The position numbers and the translations under genes are program-made. The notes below the pieces were generated by a model that saw only the letters and a program-made list of their open reading frames with translations, did not search any database and was not told where the DNA came from. From NCBI GenBank assembly GCA_017440545.1, contig JAFSGZ010000036.1, forward strand, positions 1-43,534: a stretch of 43,534 bases of DNA, written 5' to 3'. Positions 18,533 through 26,840 of the stretch are shown here, piece after piece; positions within the stretch are counted from its first letter, which is position 1, and each line of letters starts with the position of its first letter. The DNA is from Oscillospiraceae bacterium. Its GTDB lineage: Bacteria > Bacillota > Clostridia > Oscillospirales > Ruminococcaceae.

Positions 18533-18805
18533 TTATTTAATAGCATCCTTTAAAGCCTTACCAGCCTTGAAAGCGGGAGCTTTAGAAGCAGGAATTGTGA
18601 TTGTAGCCTTTGTTCTGGGGTTTCTACCTGTTCTTTCGCCACGAGCGCGAACTTCAAATGTACCGAAACCAACGAGTTGAACCTTGTCACCAGCCTTAAG
18701 AGCCTCTGTGATAGAATCAACAACAGCCTTTAAAGCTGCGTCTGCGTCTTTCTTTGTGAGTCCTGCTTTGTCTGCAATTGCATTGATTAATTCTGCCTTT
18801 GTCAT
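18533..18805 (-). CDS. hup: HU-family DNA-binding protein
   Basis: A 90-residue histone-like protein, complete: N-terminal helical dimer domain ([20 protein letters not shown]) and the beta-arm signature [23 protein letters not shown] bends and compacts DNA. The ATG has AAGGAG nine bases upstream. In many Clostridia hup lies next to rqcP as here. A hairpin terminator follows, which would make hup mRNA much more abundant than the downstream sporulation genes. An inverted repeat lies about 20 bases upstream. Confidence 0.97.
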   Translation of the reverse strand: MTKAELINAIADKAGLTKKDADAALKAVVDSITEALKAGDKVQLVGFGTFEVRARGERTGRNPRTKATITIPASKAPAFKAGKALKDAIK

Positions 18806-18825
18806 ATTTCTTTCTCCTTCACTTT

Positions 18826-18843
18826 ATTGTGATAATTCACAAT
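18826..18843. promoter_or_regulatory. Inverted repeat upstream of hup
   Basis: Perfect 7-bp arms ATTGTGA and TCACAAT separated by TAAT. It lies 20-38 bases before the hup ATG, between the spoVB end and the ribosome site. It could be an operator or a short mRNA hairpin. No clear SigA promoter boxes were found around it. Confidence 0.4.
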
Positions 18844-18893
18844 TTATTTTCTTTTGGGGTTGGTGCTTTTAAAAAAGCACCTATACATATATT

Positions 18894-20654
18894 TTAACCT
18901 ATCAATCCTTTTTTTTCAAGCATTTTTACAATATTTTTCCCCTTTGGAAGCAAAATTATGTCATCTTTTGTTATAGCTCTTAAAAGTAATAGGCATATTG
19001 CATAAACAACAGCAGCAAAAATTATTGAAATTACCGTTGCAATTCTTTGACTAACTAAATTTTCTACAAGCATATAGCTTAAGTACGCCACAACACCGCA
19101 AACAGTGCCTGCAATAAGAGGCTTTAAAAATGTCATTTTTATATCAGGTACCATACCGATTCTTTTGCACAAGAAATACATACTCGAAAGGAACAAAAAT
19201 ACATAACAAAGAATTGTACCTATTGGTGCCCCCTTAACATTAATTTGCGGTATTGAAACCAAAATAAAGTTTGTGACTATTTTTATACTACCGCCGATTA
19301 ACATAAGCTTAACAGGAAGGTCTGCCCTACCCACTGCCTGAAGCATACTGTTAATGGGCGTTAAAAGGGCAACAAAGATAACTGCTATACCAAGAAGTGA
19401 AAGTGCTGGTGTGGCAATTTCAACGCCGAGAGCGCGCACTTCTGAAGGATAGAGGAATTTTAAAATAGGCTTTGACATAAGCGAAATGCCTATTCCTGCA
19501 GGAAAAGCCAAAAGGCTTGTTATTCTAAGAACGGTTTCAACGCTTTTTTTGGTTAATTCTTTATTTTTAAGTGTCCAAGCCGAAGTTACCGACGGAAGAG
19601 CACTTATGGCAAATGCTGTGGTTAATGTCGGAATTAAGTTAAAGACATTAATTGCATAGCCGTAGGCACCATAAATAAAGGTTGAAACCTCAGAAAGCTC
19701 GCTCACCTTATCCGAAATGCCGTTATACATTGCCACAATTACATCGGAATTTTTATCCATAATAAAATCAAGACGATTTATAACCGAGCTTGAGTCAATA
19801 AATGTGGTTAAGGTTGTGGCAAGGGTGCCGAGTGAAACGGGAATTGCGATTTTTAAAAGCGACCTTAACACGCTTTTTCCGTTTTGTGCGGGCGGTGAGC
19901 TTAAAAGTTCTTCGGGGGTTATATTATCTCCCGAAACCTTATACTTTATATGAAGATAAAGCGCACCTGCTGCTGTACTTAAGGTTACGCCTAAAATTGC
20001 CGCCGCTGAGGAGAACGGGTAAATTACCGACATTGCCTCTGTTAAATCTGCACACGGTGTGCCGAAAACGGTTTTAGTGCTTTCAAACTGATTTGTTCCA
20101 ACATAAATTACAAGCCAGGAAAGAAGCAGTCCAAAAACAAGCTTTACAACCGCTTCAAGCATTTGAGAAATAGCTGTTGGATACATATTTTTAAGCCCTT
20201 CATAGTATCCCCTACGCGAGCTCATCATGCAACAGAAAAACACTGCAGGTGCAAGGCAAATAATTGAAAGAAATGCTGCAGGCGTTCTGGCTATTGTTCG
20301 TGCATATACGCCCGAGCTTAAAACCATAATAAGACTTCCGAGTGCACCGGTGAATGTAAACAGTGCCGTTGACACCCTTAAAATCTTTTTAACATCGCGA
20401 TATCTTTTTTGAGTTGCTCTTTGCGAAACCATTCTTGCAACAGCAACAGGAAGTCCCGCCATAGCAAGTGAATAAAGCGGCGTAAAAAGACCATAAGCAA
20501 CTGTAAAATAGCCATAACCGACTTCACCGAGAATATCGCTTAGCGGAATTTTAAATATAGCTCCAATAACCTTAACAACCATTGTTGCAAAAACTAATAT
20601 GACAGTACCCTCAAGAAAGCTTTGTCCGTCTTTCTTTTTAGAAAGCTTATTCAA
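18894..20654 (-). CDS. spoVB: SpoVB/MurJ-like lipid flippase family protein (MOP superfamily)
   Basis: A 586-residue polytopic protein (about 14 helices) of the polysaccharide-transporter/SpoVB group. The N-terminus 'QSFLEGTVILVFATMVVKVIGAIFKIPLSDILG' and 'YGLFTPLYSLAMAGLPVAVARMVS' are typical. Relatives such as SpoVB and YabM are implicated in moving lipid-linked peptidoglycan precursors for the spore cortex. The start is TTG at 20654, with GGAGG eight bases upstream and no competing ATG. Position before the yabP-yabQ cluster matches B. subtilis yabM. The mazG-like gene (yabN) that normally follows is absent. Whether it is the sporulation-specific or a general flippase cannot be told here. 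Confidence 0.85.
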   Translation of the reverse strand: MNKLSKKKDGQSFLEGTVILVFATMVVKVIGAIFKIPLSDILGEVGYGYFTVAYGLFTPLYSLAMAGLPVAVARMVSQRATQKRYRDVKKILRVSTALFTFTGALGSLIMVLSSGVYARTIARTPAAFLSIICLAPAVFFCCMMSSRRGYYEGLKNMYPTAISQMLEAVVKLVFGLLLSWLVIYVGTNQFESTKTVFGTPCADLTEAMSVIYPFSSAAAILGVTLSTAAGALYLHIKYKVSGDNITPEELLSSPPAQNGKSVLRSLLKIAIPVSLGTLATTLTTFIDSSSVINRLDFIMDKNSDVIVAMYNGISDKVSELSEVSTFIYGAYGYAINVFNLIPTLTTAFAISALPSVTSAWTLKNKELTKKSVETVLRITSLLAFPAGIGISLMSKPILKFLYPSEVRALGVEIATPALSLLGIAVIFVALLTPINSMLQAVGRADLPVKLMLIGGSIKIVTNFILVSIPQINVKGAPIGTILCYVFLFLSSMYFLCKRIGMVPDIKMTFLKPLIAGTVCGVVAYLSYMLVENLVSQRIATVISIIFAAVVYAICLLLLRAITKDDIILLPKGKNIVKMLEKKGLIG

Positions 20655-20675
20655 GTGTTAAACCTCCAAACAAAT

Positions 20676-21083
20676 TTACTTGTTGTCGCTGTCAAATTCA
20701 ACGCTGTAAACAGCCTTATTAAAAGGAGTTAAATCAGCTCCGCAGTTGCGACATACGGTCTCTTCCTTAGCGTTGTAGCTACCACAATTTTTGCATTTTT
20801 CACAGTATTCAACATACTCATTGTCAAGCTTTAGTTTTTCGATTTTCTCTTTAATTAAATCAATTTCATTTATTTTCATTAAAATAAATTTATCTTCCTC
20901 AACACCTGCGGCGTTATTGTTATAAACACGCATACCAAGTGTTTCATAAGCTTTTTTAAGCTTTCTTTCAAGCCTTAATATTTCTAAATTTATTCTACCC
21001 TTATCAACTAATTTTTCAGCAGCTTGCTCGGTTTTTTTAAATCCGTCCTTTGCGGCGGCGTAGATTTCGTCAAATATATCCAT
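20676..21083 (-). CDS. Zinc-ribbon coiled-coil protein of unknown function
   Basis: A 135-residue soluble protein. Residues 10-85 are rich in Lys/Glu heptads and likely coiled coil (KKTEQAAEKLVDKG ... KINEIDLIKEKIEKLK). The C-terminus carries CEKCKNCGSYNAKEETVCRNC, a zinc-ribbon with two CxxC pairs. The frame opens at an upstream ATG (21101), but the AAAGGA site fits the ATG at 21083 (MDIFDEIYAAAKDGFKK). Similar short zinc-ribbon proteins are common in Clostridia without an assigned role. It is 21 bases before spoVB and may be co-transcribed with it. Confidence 0.8.
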   Translation of the reverse strand: MDIFDEIYAAAKDGFKKTEQAAEKLVDKGRINLEILRLERKLKKAYETLGMRVYNNNAAGVEEDKFILMKINEIDLIKEKIEKLKLDNEYVEYCEKCKNCGSYNAKEETVCRNCGADLTPFNKAVYSVEFDSDNK

Positions 21084-21117
21084 TTTGATAATTCCTTTCA
21101 TTGTTGTCTTTATAAAT

Positions 21118-21146
21118 ATATTATCAAACTTTACACAAATTTACAA
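21118..21146 (-). promoter_or_regulatory. Candidate SigA promoter for the zinc-ribbon/spoVB unit
   Basis: On the - strand: TTGTAA at 21141-21146, 17-base spacer, TAATAT at 21118-21123. Each box matches only four of six consensus bases, so this is tentative. It lies in the 63-base gap after the nucleoside kinase gene. Confidence 0.4.
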
Positions 21147-22106
21147 CTAAGCTTTTCCTACAAACTCCCTTATCATGGAATTTTTGGGAATAATTGTCAT
21201 TTCCAAATCATAGAAAAGCTCTAATTTTTCTGCCAAGGAATTTAAAATTTCCTCATGGTGTTTATTTTCTGCTTTTTCCTTATTAATGATTGGCAAAAGA
21301 TAATTATGATAAACGCAAGGCTCATAAAAGTGAGCTGTATCAATTAAAAAATCGGCTGTACTCTTAAAAGGAATAATGCTTTTATTTTCTTCATCGCACA
21401 CACCCTGCCACATATTAAGGGTGTTTGAAGGGGTGCTACCTCTAAAATAATAATCCCTAATCATACGGCGCATAAGCCTTAACGAGCGACGCTTTAAAAC
21501 AGGCTTTCCGCCCACTAAGCTAATTTGACTTTCAGGGTTAACAAAAAGCTTGTAAAATCCGCTGTTGTCTAATGAAATACCATCTGTAAGCTGTGGATTT
21601 AATGCGTGCAAGCCTTCTACTATAACTATATCATTTTTTTCTATTTTAATTTTTTGTGCTTTGTTTACATCTCTTTTTCCGCTGACAAAATCGAAGCTCG
21701 GCACTACTGCCTCTTTGCCTGACAAAAGATTTAAAAAGCAATTTCTTATCTCTTTAATATCAAGGGTGTTTACCGACTCAAAATCAGTTTTTCCGTTTGC
21801 AAGCTTAGGAAGGTCTTCTCTATTGACAAAAAAATCATCAAGGGAAATATAAACTGCGTGCTTTCCGTTTTTAATAAAGCCTTCTGAAAGTTTTTTTGCA
21901 GTGGTGGTTTTACCCGAACCCGAGGGACCTGCAAGGAGCACTATATCGGCGCCATTTTTATTTATAACATTACTTACAGCCGTGTCCACTTGATTTTGAT
22001 AATACTCCTCACAAAGCAAAATAAGCTCCTTAGGATTATTTTTCGCAAAATCATTTACTACATCAAGGGTCACAACGCCGTCTTTTGAAAACAAACTATT
22101 TCTCAT
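21147..22106 (-). CDS. Uridine kinase-like nucleoside kinase (P-loop)
   Basis: A 319-residue P-loop kinase of the uridine kinase/phosphoribulokinase family: Walker A GPSGSGKT at residues 60-67, 'YISLDDFFVNRED' lid/substrate region, and 'IVIVEGLHALNP' as Walker B. Many clostridial relatives are about 550 residues with an N-terminal TGS/ThrRS-like domain; that domain is absent here, leaving only about 55 residues before the P-loop. The ATG overlaps the end of hemZ by 11 bases, so it is probably translationally coupled at the end of the recJ-rel operon. The substrate (uridine/cytidine or another) is not certain. Confidence 0.85.
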   Translation of the reverse strand: MRNSLFSKDGVVTLDVVNDFAKNNPKELILLCEEYYQNQVDTAVSNVINKNGADIVLLAGPSGSGKTTTAKKLSEGFIKNGKHAVYISLDDFFVNREDLPKLANGKTDFESVNTLDIKEIRNCFLNLLSGKEAVVPSFDFVSGKRDVNKAQKIKIEKNDIVIVEGLHALNPQLTDGISLDNSGFYKLFVNPESQISLVGGKPVLKRRSLRLMRRMIRDYYFRGSTPSNTLNMWQGVCDEENKSIIPFKSTADFLIDTAHFYEPCVYHNYLLPIINKEKAENKHHEEILNSLAEKLELFYDLEMTIIPKNSMIREFVGKA

Positions 22107-23550
22107 AAAACTCTATAACCTCTTGTTTTCTGTTTATTATATTTTCAAAATCTCTTATATATTCTATTGGAAACTTATAATTATATATTCTTTTTATTTC
22201 TTTGGTTTTTGGGTGCACAAGCTTTGTGACACCGCCTGCACCAAGAGCAATTATGCTATGTATTTCATCCATAATAAATACATTATAATAGCCGTCAAAG
22301 CCCTCTTTACTGTAGCCGACATTTTCAAGATTTGAAAGTGTTCCCTTTTGTCTATACATATAATACGGATGATAGCCCGAAAGAGCAAGTGTTTGTGGGC
22401 AAGCGCTTACCATAGTATCAACGCTGTTCTCGCCCTTTTTGAACACCTCTTCGAAATTTTCCGAAAGGTCTGCTGCACGCTTTACCGTTAAGGTGTGAAC
22501 AGTTATATTTTGAGGCTCAAGAGATATGGCAGTTTGAAGTGAGCTCATAAAAGAGTCAACGCTATCGCCCTCAAGGCCTGCTATTAAATCCATATTAATG
22601 CACTTAAAGCCTACCTCATTTGCCATTTTATATGCATCCAAAACCTGCTGTGCTGTGTGCTTTCTTCCAATACGAGCGAGCACATCATCATTAAAGGTTT
22701 GAGGGTTTATACTTATTCTATCAGCGCCGAGGCTTTTTATAACCTCTAATTTTTCTTTTGTTATTGTATCTGCTCTGCCTGCCTCGACAGTATATTCTAT
22801 TACAGAATTAAGATTAAAGTTCTCTTTAACAGCCGACATAAGCTTTAAAAGCTCATTTGCACTAAGGGTTGTGGGGGTGCCGCCACCTATATAAACTGTT
22901 TTAAGATTTAAATTAAGCTTATTTACAATTTTGGCAGCGTCCTTTATTTCTTGGATAAGTTTTTGTATGTAGGGAGCGATAAGCTCGTCCATCTTTTCAA
23001 CCGACTGTGATACAAACGAGCAGTAATTACACCTTGAAGGACAAAACGGAATTGAGATATAAAGGCTGAAATCATTTTCATTTGAGCTTTTTATTATTTC
23101 TCTTTCGCAGCTTGCGCTTTGATAAAGAAGCCTAAACTTTTCGTCATTTATTTTATAATCATTTATAAACTTATTTCTTATATTCTCTATACTCTCGCCG
23201 CTGTCAAGCATGCGATGTACAAGTCTTGTAGGACGAACACCTGTGAGCATTCCCCAAGGCTGAGTTTTACCGCTTACATTACAAAGTGCTTTATACATAA
23301 GGGTGCATAAAAGCCACTCGAGTTCATCATCTGTTGCATTTTTAGGAATTTCATCCTGAACATAGTTTGCACGTCTATCAATATTTACAACAGCATAAGC
23401 AAGATTATCCTTTCTTATGCCCGAAATAATGTAATTTTTTTCACTGGGGTCAACATCAAAATCGACCTTAAACTTATGGTCGTGAAAAAACATTCGTGCT
23501 ATATTCTCTATTTCATATCTATGCTTATGATTATCGATTATCAGCTGCAT
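22096..23550 (-). CDS. hemZ: Coproporphyrinogen dehydrogenase HemZ-type radical SAM protein
   Basis: A 484-residue radical SAM protein. The N-terminal 160 residues are the HemZ-specific region with 'GVRPTRLVHRML' (104-115). The 4Fe-4S SAM motif is CPSRCNYC (C170, C174, C177), followed by 'TVYIGGGTPTTLS' and a HemN-like C-terminal part. In Bacillus HemZ oxidises coproporphyrinogen III without oxygen. No other haem genes are in the window, and many Clostridia that keep hemZ in this rel-dtd cluster do not make haem, so the true substrate may differ. Its ATG overlaps the stop of the preceding gene (TAATG). Confidence 0.88.
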   Translation of the reverse strand: MQLIIDNHKHRYEIENIARMFFHDHKFKVDFDVDPSEKNYIISGIRKDNLAYAVVNIDRRANYVQDEIPKNATDDELEWLLCTLMYKALCNVSGKTQPWGMLTGVRPTRLVHRMLDSGESIENIRNKFINDYKINDEKFRLLYQSASCEREIIKSSNENDFSLYISIPFCPSRCNYCSFVSQSVEKMDELIAPYIQKLIQEIKDAAKIVNKLNLNLKTVYIGGGTPTTLSANELLKLMSAVKENFNLNSVIEYTVEAGRADTITKEKLEVIKSLGADRISINPQTFNDDVLARIGRKHTAQQVLDAYKMANEVGFKCINMDLIAGLEGDSVDSFMSSLQTAISLEPQNITVHTLTVKRAADLSENFEEVFKKGENSVDTMVSACPQTLALSGYHPYYMYRQKGTLSNLENVGYSKEGFDGYYNVFIMDEIHSIIALGAGGVTKLVHPKTKEIKRIYNYKFPIEYIRDFENIINRKQEVIEFYEK

Positions 23551-24173
23551 TACGCATACTCCTTAAAGAAAATATTATTTTCTTTTTCCTCGTAAAGTGT
23601 TGTACTGTCATAATGCCCGCAGTAAATTTTATAATCCTTATCAAGCTCTGCAAGGCGCTTTATTGACTGACGCATAAGATTTTCGCTTCCGCCGTAAAAA
23701 TCACATCTTCCGACGCTTCCCTTTATTACGGTATCTCCCGAAAACATTATATCATTAAGCAAAATAACCATTGAGCCTTTTGAATGTCCGGGTGTGTTTA
23801 AAAATCTAAACTCAAGCTCATCGATCTTTAATGTATCACCGTCGTTTACGGCAATATCGCACTCAACCTTTTGAGGCTTATTAGTGAACATCCACGACAT
23901 ACTTTTATCAAAATCGCTGAGCATTTCGGCATCGCGAGAATGAATTACGGTTTTTGCACCTGTTTTTTGTTTGAGTTCATAAGCAGATGCCGTGTGGTCG
24001 TAATGTCCGTGGGTAAACATAATATATTTTAAATTTGCACCGCTTTTTAAAAGCTCTGAATAGATTCTTTCAAAATCAACCGAGGGGTCGATTATAACAG
24101 CGTTATTTTGTTTTGTTGTTATGATATAGGTATTATTTAAAAGCTTACCCAATACAAGTGTTGTAATTTCCAT
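23550..24173 (-). CDS. MBL-fold metallohydrolase (glyoxalase II-like)
   Basis: A 207-residue metallo-beta-lactamase fold protein with the metal motif THGHYDHT, then NTPGHSKGSMVILL, the Asp in MFSGDTV and a C-terminal CGHYDS histidine. The full dinuclear metal set is visible. B. subtilis YqgX-type proteins in this class hydrolyse S-lactoyl thiol esters, but that is a family inference. Its place between dtd and hemZ is common in Clostridia, which suggests a coupled role in thiol or translation metabolism without telling which. Confidence 0.85.
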   Translation of the reverse strand: MEITTLVLGKLLNNTYIITTKQNNAVIIDPSVDFERIYSELLKSGANLKYIMFTHGHYDHTASAYELKQKTGAKTVIHSRDAEMLSDFDKSMSWMFTNKPQKVECDIAVNDGDTLKIDELEFRFLNTPGHSKGSMVILLNDIMFSGDTVIKGSVGRCDFYGGSENLMRQSIKRLAELDKDYKIYCGHYDSTTLYEEKENNIFFKEYA

Positions 24174-24177
24174 TTTT

Positions 24178-24645
24178 TCACCCGTTATTTTTAGCCATAA
24201 TTTTGTCGGTGTCTAAAATAACCGAAACAGGACCATCGTTTGAAACTAAAACCTCCATATGCTCGCCGAAAATGCCTTTTTGCACACTTTTTATTCCGTT
24301 TTCTAAAAGCTTTGCGCAAAATCTTTCATAAAGAGGATTTGCAGTTTCAGGCCTTGCGGCGCCGTCATACGAGGGTCTTGTCCCCTTTTTAGCGTTGGCG
24401 CAGAGTGTAAAGTTTGAAATTGCAAGCACCTCGCCGTTTACATCTAAAAGAGAAAGGTTCATTTTATCATCATTATCGGTGAAAATGCGAAGGTTAGAAA
24501 GCTTTTTAGCTAAAAAATCGCACTCTTTTTCGCCGTCTTCTTTAAAGACTCCAACAAAAACCGTGACGCCGTTATTAATCTTTCCTACAATTTCTTCATT
24601 TACTGTAACAGATGCACTTTTGCATCTTTGAACTAAAGCTATCAT
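24178..24645 (-). CDS. dtd: D-aminoacyl-tRNA deacylase
   Basis: A 155-residue Dtd enzyme that removes D-amino acids from mischarged tRNA. Family motifs are 'SNFTLCANAKKGTRPSY' (usually SQFTL; Asn replaces Gln) and the cross-subunit Gly-cisPro motif in 'NDGPVSVILDT'. The start ATG overlaps the rel stop (ATGA). rel-dtd adjacency is conserved in Firmicutes. Confidence 0.95.
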   Translation of the reverse strand: MIALVQRCKSASVTVNEEIVGKINNGVTVFVGVFKEDGEKECDFLAKKLSNLRIFTDNDDKMNLSLLDVNGEVLAISNFTLCANAKKGTRPSYDGAARPETANPLYERFCAKLLENGIKSVQKGIFGEHMEVLVSNDGPVSVILDTDKIMAKNNG

Positions 24646-26822
24646 AAACTGTTTGCTCTTTCTATACTGTTAATTCCGTTTATTTTATTAAGCTTTTCGG
24701 TGATGGATTTTAAATGCTCTGTGCTTTCAATGCTAATAGTCACACTGAAAAAGCTTCTGCCATCGCGGGTTTCCTTAGCAGTCATACTGTGAATGGGCAC
24801 ACGCATAGCCGCAAACTGCGAACTTAAATCCAAAATGAGATTATCTCGATTAATTCCCCAAATATGAAGGGTTACATCGTAATTACTCTTACGTTTGGCA
24901 TTTTCACTCCAGCGGGCATTTACCCATCTTTGACGGCTTTGCTTATCCTTCATTCCGTTTATGGCATTTATACAATCCCTTTTATGAATTGACACGCCAT
25001 AGCCTCTTGTTATGAAGCCGACAATTTGGTCGCCCGGAAGCGGACTGCAGCATTTAGTGAATTTAACAAGGCAACCGTCAACGCCCTCAACAATTACATC
25101 GCCGTGGTCTTTTTTATTTCTTCTCTCGGTTATAACATCTTCAATGGAAATCTGCTGTTTTTGAGCCTGCTTTACCATTTTATTGTATTCATCGCGAATA
25201 CGAGGCATAATTCTCGAAAGAATAAGTCCACCATAGCCGATAGCAGCATAAAAATCATCAAGCTCACTATAATGCTGACGCTTTGCAATATCCATTATAA
25301 AGCTATCTTTTTCCTCACCTGTGAGATTAATATAGTTTCTTCTAAATTCACTATCTATCTCAAGCTTACCGTGTTCTATATTTTCCTCGCGATGCTCTTT
25401 TTTAAACCAGCCTCGGATTTTATTTCGAGCCTCACTTGTAGTTACAAGTTTTATCCAGTCACGGCTGGGGCCGCCGCCTTTTTTAGTTATTATTTCAACA
25501 ATTTCGCCTGTTTTAACCTTATATTCAAGCGGAACTATTTTTCCATCCACCTTGGCGCCTGACATACTGTTGCCGACGGCTGTGTGAATTGCATAGGCAA
25601 AGTCGATAACGCAGGCACCGATAGGAAGGCTTATAACATCGCCCTTGGGGGTGAAAACAAATACCTCTTCGGGTGCAATATCCGATTTTATACTTCTTAC
25701 AATTTCCTCAACGTCTTCGCTTTCCTTTTGCGCCTCTAAAAGCTGACGCACCCAAGAAAGACGCTCTTCAAGCTTATCTTTTCCGCTTATACCCTCTTTA
25801 TATTTCCAGTGAGCAGCAATTCCGTATTCGGCGGTGTGATGCATATCCCAGGTTCGAATTTGCACCTCAAAAGGTATTCCCTCTTTATCAATAACCGTTG
25901 TATGAAGCGACTGATACATATTGGGCTTGGGGGTTGAAACATAATCCTTAAACCTTTTAGGAATAGGTGTAAACATATCGTGTACAATACCGAGGACATT
26001 GTAGCAGTCAATTACGCTGTCAACAATAACTCTGACGGCATATACATCGTAAATTTCTTCAAATTCCTTACCCTGCATATAAACCTTACGGTAAATTCCG
26101 TAAACGCTTTTTACTCTACCCTCAACAACGACATTTTCATCTTTACCTATACGCTCTTTAATACGTTCTTTAATACGGTTTAAAAACTCTTGTCTTTCGG
26201 TTTTTTGAGTGTTTAGCTTTTCAACTATAGTGTTATAGCCTATGGGGTCAAGGTGAGCGAGAGATAAATCCTCAAGCTCTTCCTTCATAGCTCTGATACC
26301 GAGTCTATGAGCAATAGGGGCATAAACCTCCATTGTTTCAAGCGATTTATCGCGCTGTTTTTGCTCGTCTACATAATCGAGTGTACGAAGATTATGAAGT
26401 CTATCAGCAAGCTTGATAATTACTACCCTTATATCCTGCGACATAGCGAGAAGCATTTTTCTTATATTTTCTGCCTGCTGTTCCTCTTTTGTTGAAAGCG
26501 GAATTTTACCGAGCTTTGTAACTCCATCAACAAGAGAAGCTACCTCTTTACCAAAGAGGCTTTCTACTTCAGAAATCTCGATACTTGTATCCTCGACAAC
26601 ATCGTGAAGAAGCGAAGCTATAATTGTGTCGGTGTCCATTCCCATTTCAACTAAAATTCCTGCAACTTGAATGGGATGAATAATATAAGGCTCGCCCGAT
26701 TTACGCTTCTGTCCCTCATGAGCATTCTTTGAAAACTCATAGGCCGAAAGAATTTTACTTTTATTAAGATTTTTTGAGTTGTTATCTATTATTTCAAACA
26801 GAGCTGTGATATACTCATCCAT
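24642..26822 (-). CDS. rel: Bifunctional (p)ppGpp synthetase/hydrolase Rel
   Basis: The long RSH stringent-response enzyme, 726 residues. The HD hydrolase domain has H50 and HD at 73-74 (LLHDVVEDTS), so hydrolysis should be active. The synthetase domain follows (about 230-360, with 'YQSLHTTVIDKEGIPFEVQIRT' substrate loop). A TGS domain (about 395-455, 'VFVFTPKGDVISLP'), a zinc-finger-like CC region ('VKFTKCCSPLPGD') and a C-terminal ACT domain complete it. All domains are intact. It sits directly after recJ; the apt gene that separates them in many Firmicutes is absent. Confidence 0.97.
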   Translation of the reverse strand: MDEYITALFEIIDNNSKNLNKSKILSAYEFSKNAHEGQKRKSGEPYIIHPIQVAGILVEMGMDTDTIIASLLHDVVEDTSIEISEVESLFGKEVASLVDGVTKLGKIPLSTKEEQQAENIRKMLLAMSQDIRVVIIKLADRLHNLRTLDYVDEQKQRDKSLETMEVYAPIAHRLGIRAMKEELEDLSLAHLDPIGYNTIVEKLNTQKTERQEFLNRIKERIKERIGKDENVVVEGRVKSVYGIYRKVYMQGKEFEEIYDVYAVRVIVDSVIDCYNVLGIVHDMFTPIPKRFKDYVSTPKPNMYQSLHTTVIDKEGIPFEVQIRTWDMHHTAEYGIAAHWKYKEGISGKDKLEERLSWVRQLLEAQKESEDVEEIVRSIKSDIAPEEVFVFTPKGDVISLPIGACVIDFAYAIHTAVGNSMSGAKVDGKIVPLEYKVKTGEIVEIITKKGGGPSRDWIKLVTTSEARNKIRGWFKKEHREENIEHGKLEIDSEFRRNYINLTGEEKDSFIMDIAKRQHYSELDDFYAAIGYGGLILSRIMPRIRDEYNKMVKQAQKQQISIEDVITERRNKKDHGDVIVEGVDGCLVKFTKCCSPLPGDQIVGFITRGYGVSIHKRDCINAINGMKDKQSRQRWVNARWSENAKRKSNYDVTLHIWGINRDNLILDLSSQFAAMRVPIHSMTAKETRDGRSFFSVTISIESTEHLKSITEKLNKINGINSIERANSL

Positions 26823-26840
26823 TTATATGTAATTTCTCCT

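Noticed and set aside
25026..25562. A 178-codon open frame on the + strand opposite rel
   Set aside because: It covers the conserved TGS region and flanks of rel antisense; the hydrophobic look is what the reverse of a charged coding sequence gives. No promoter or ribosome site.
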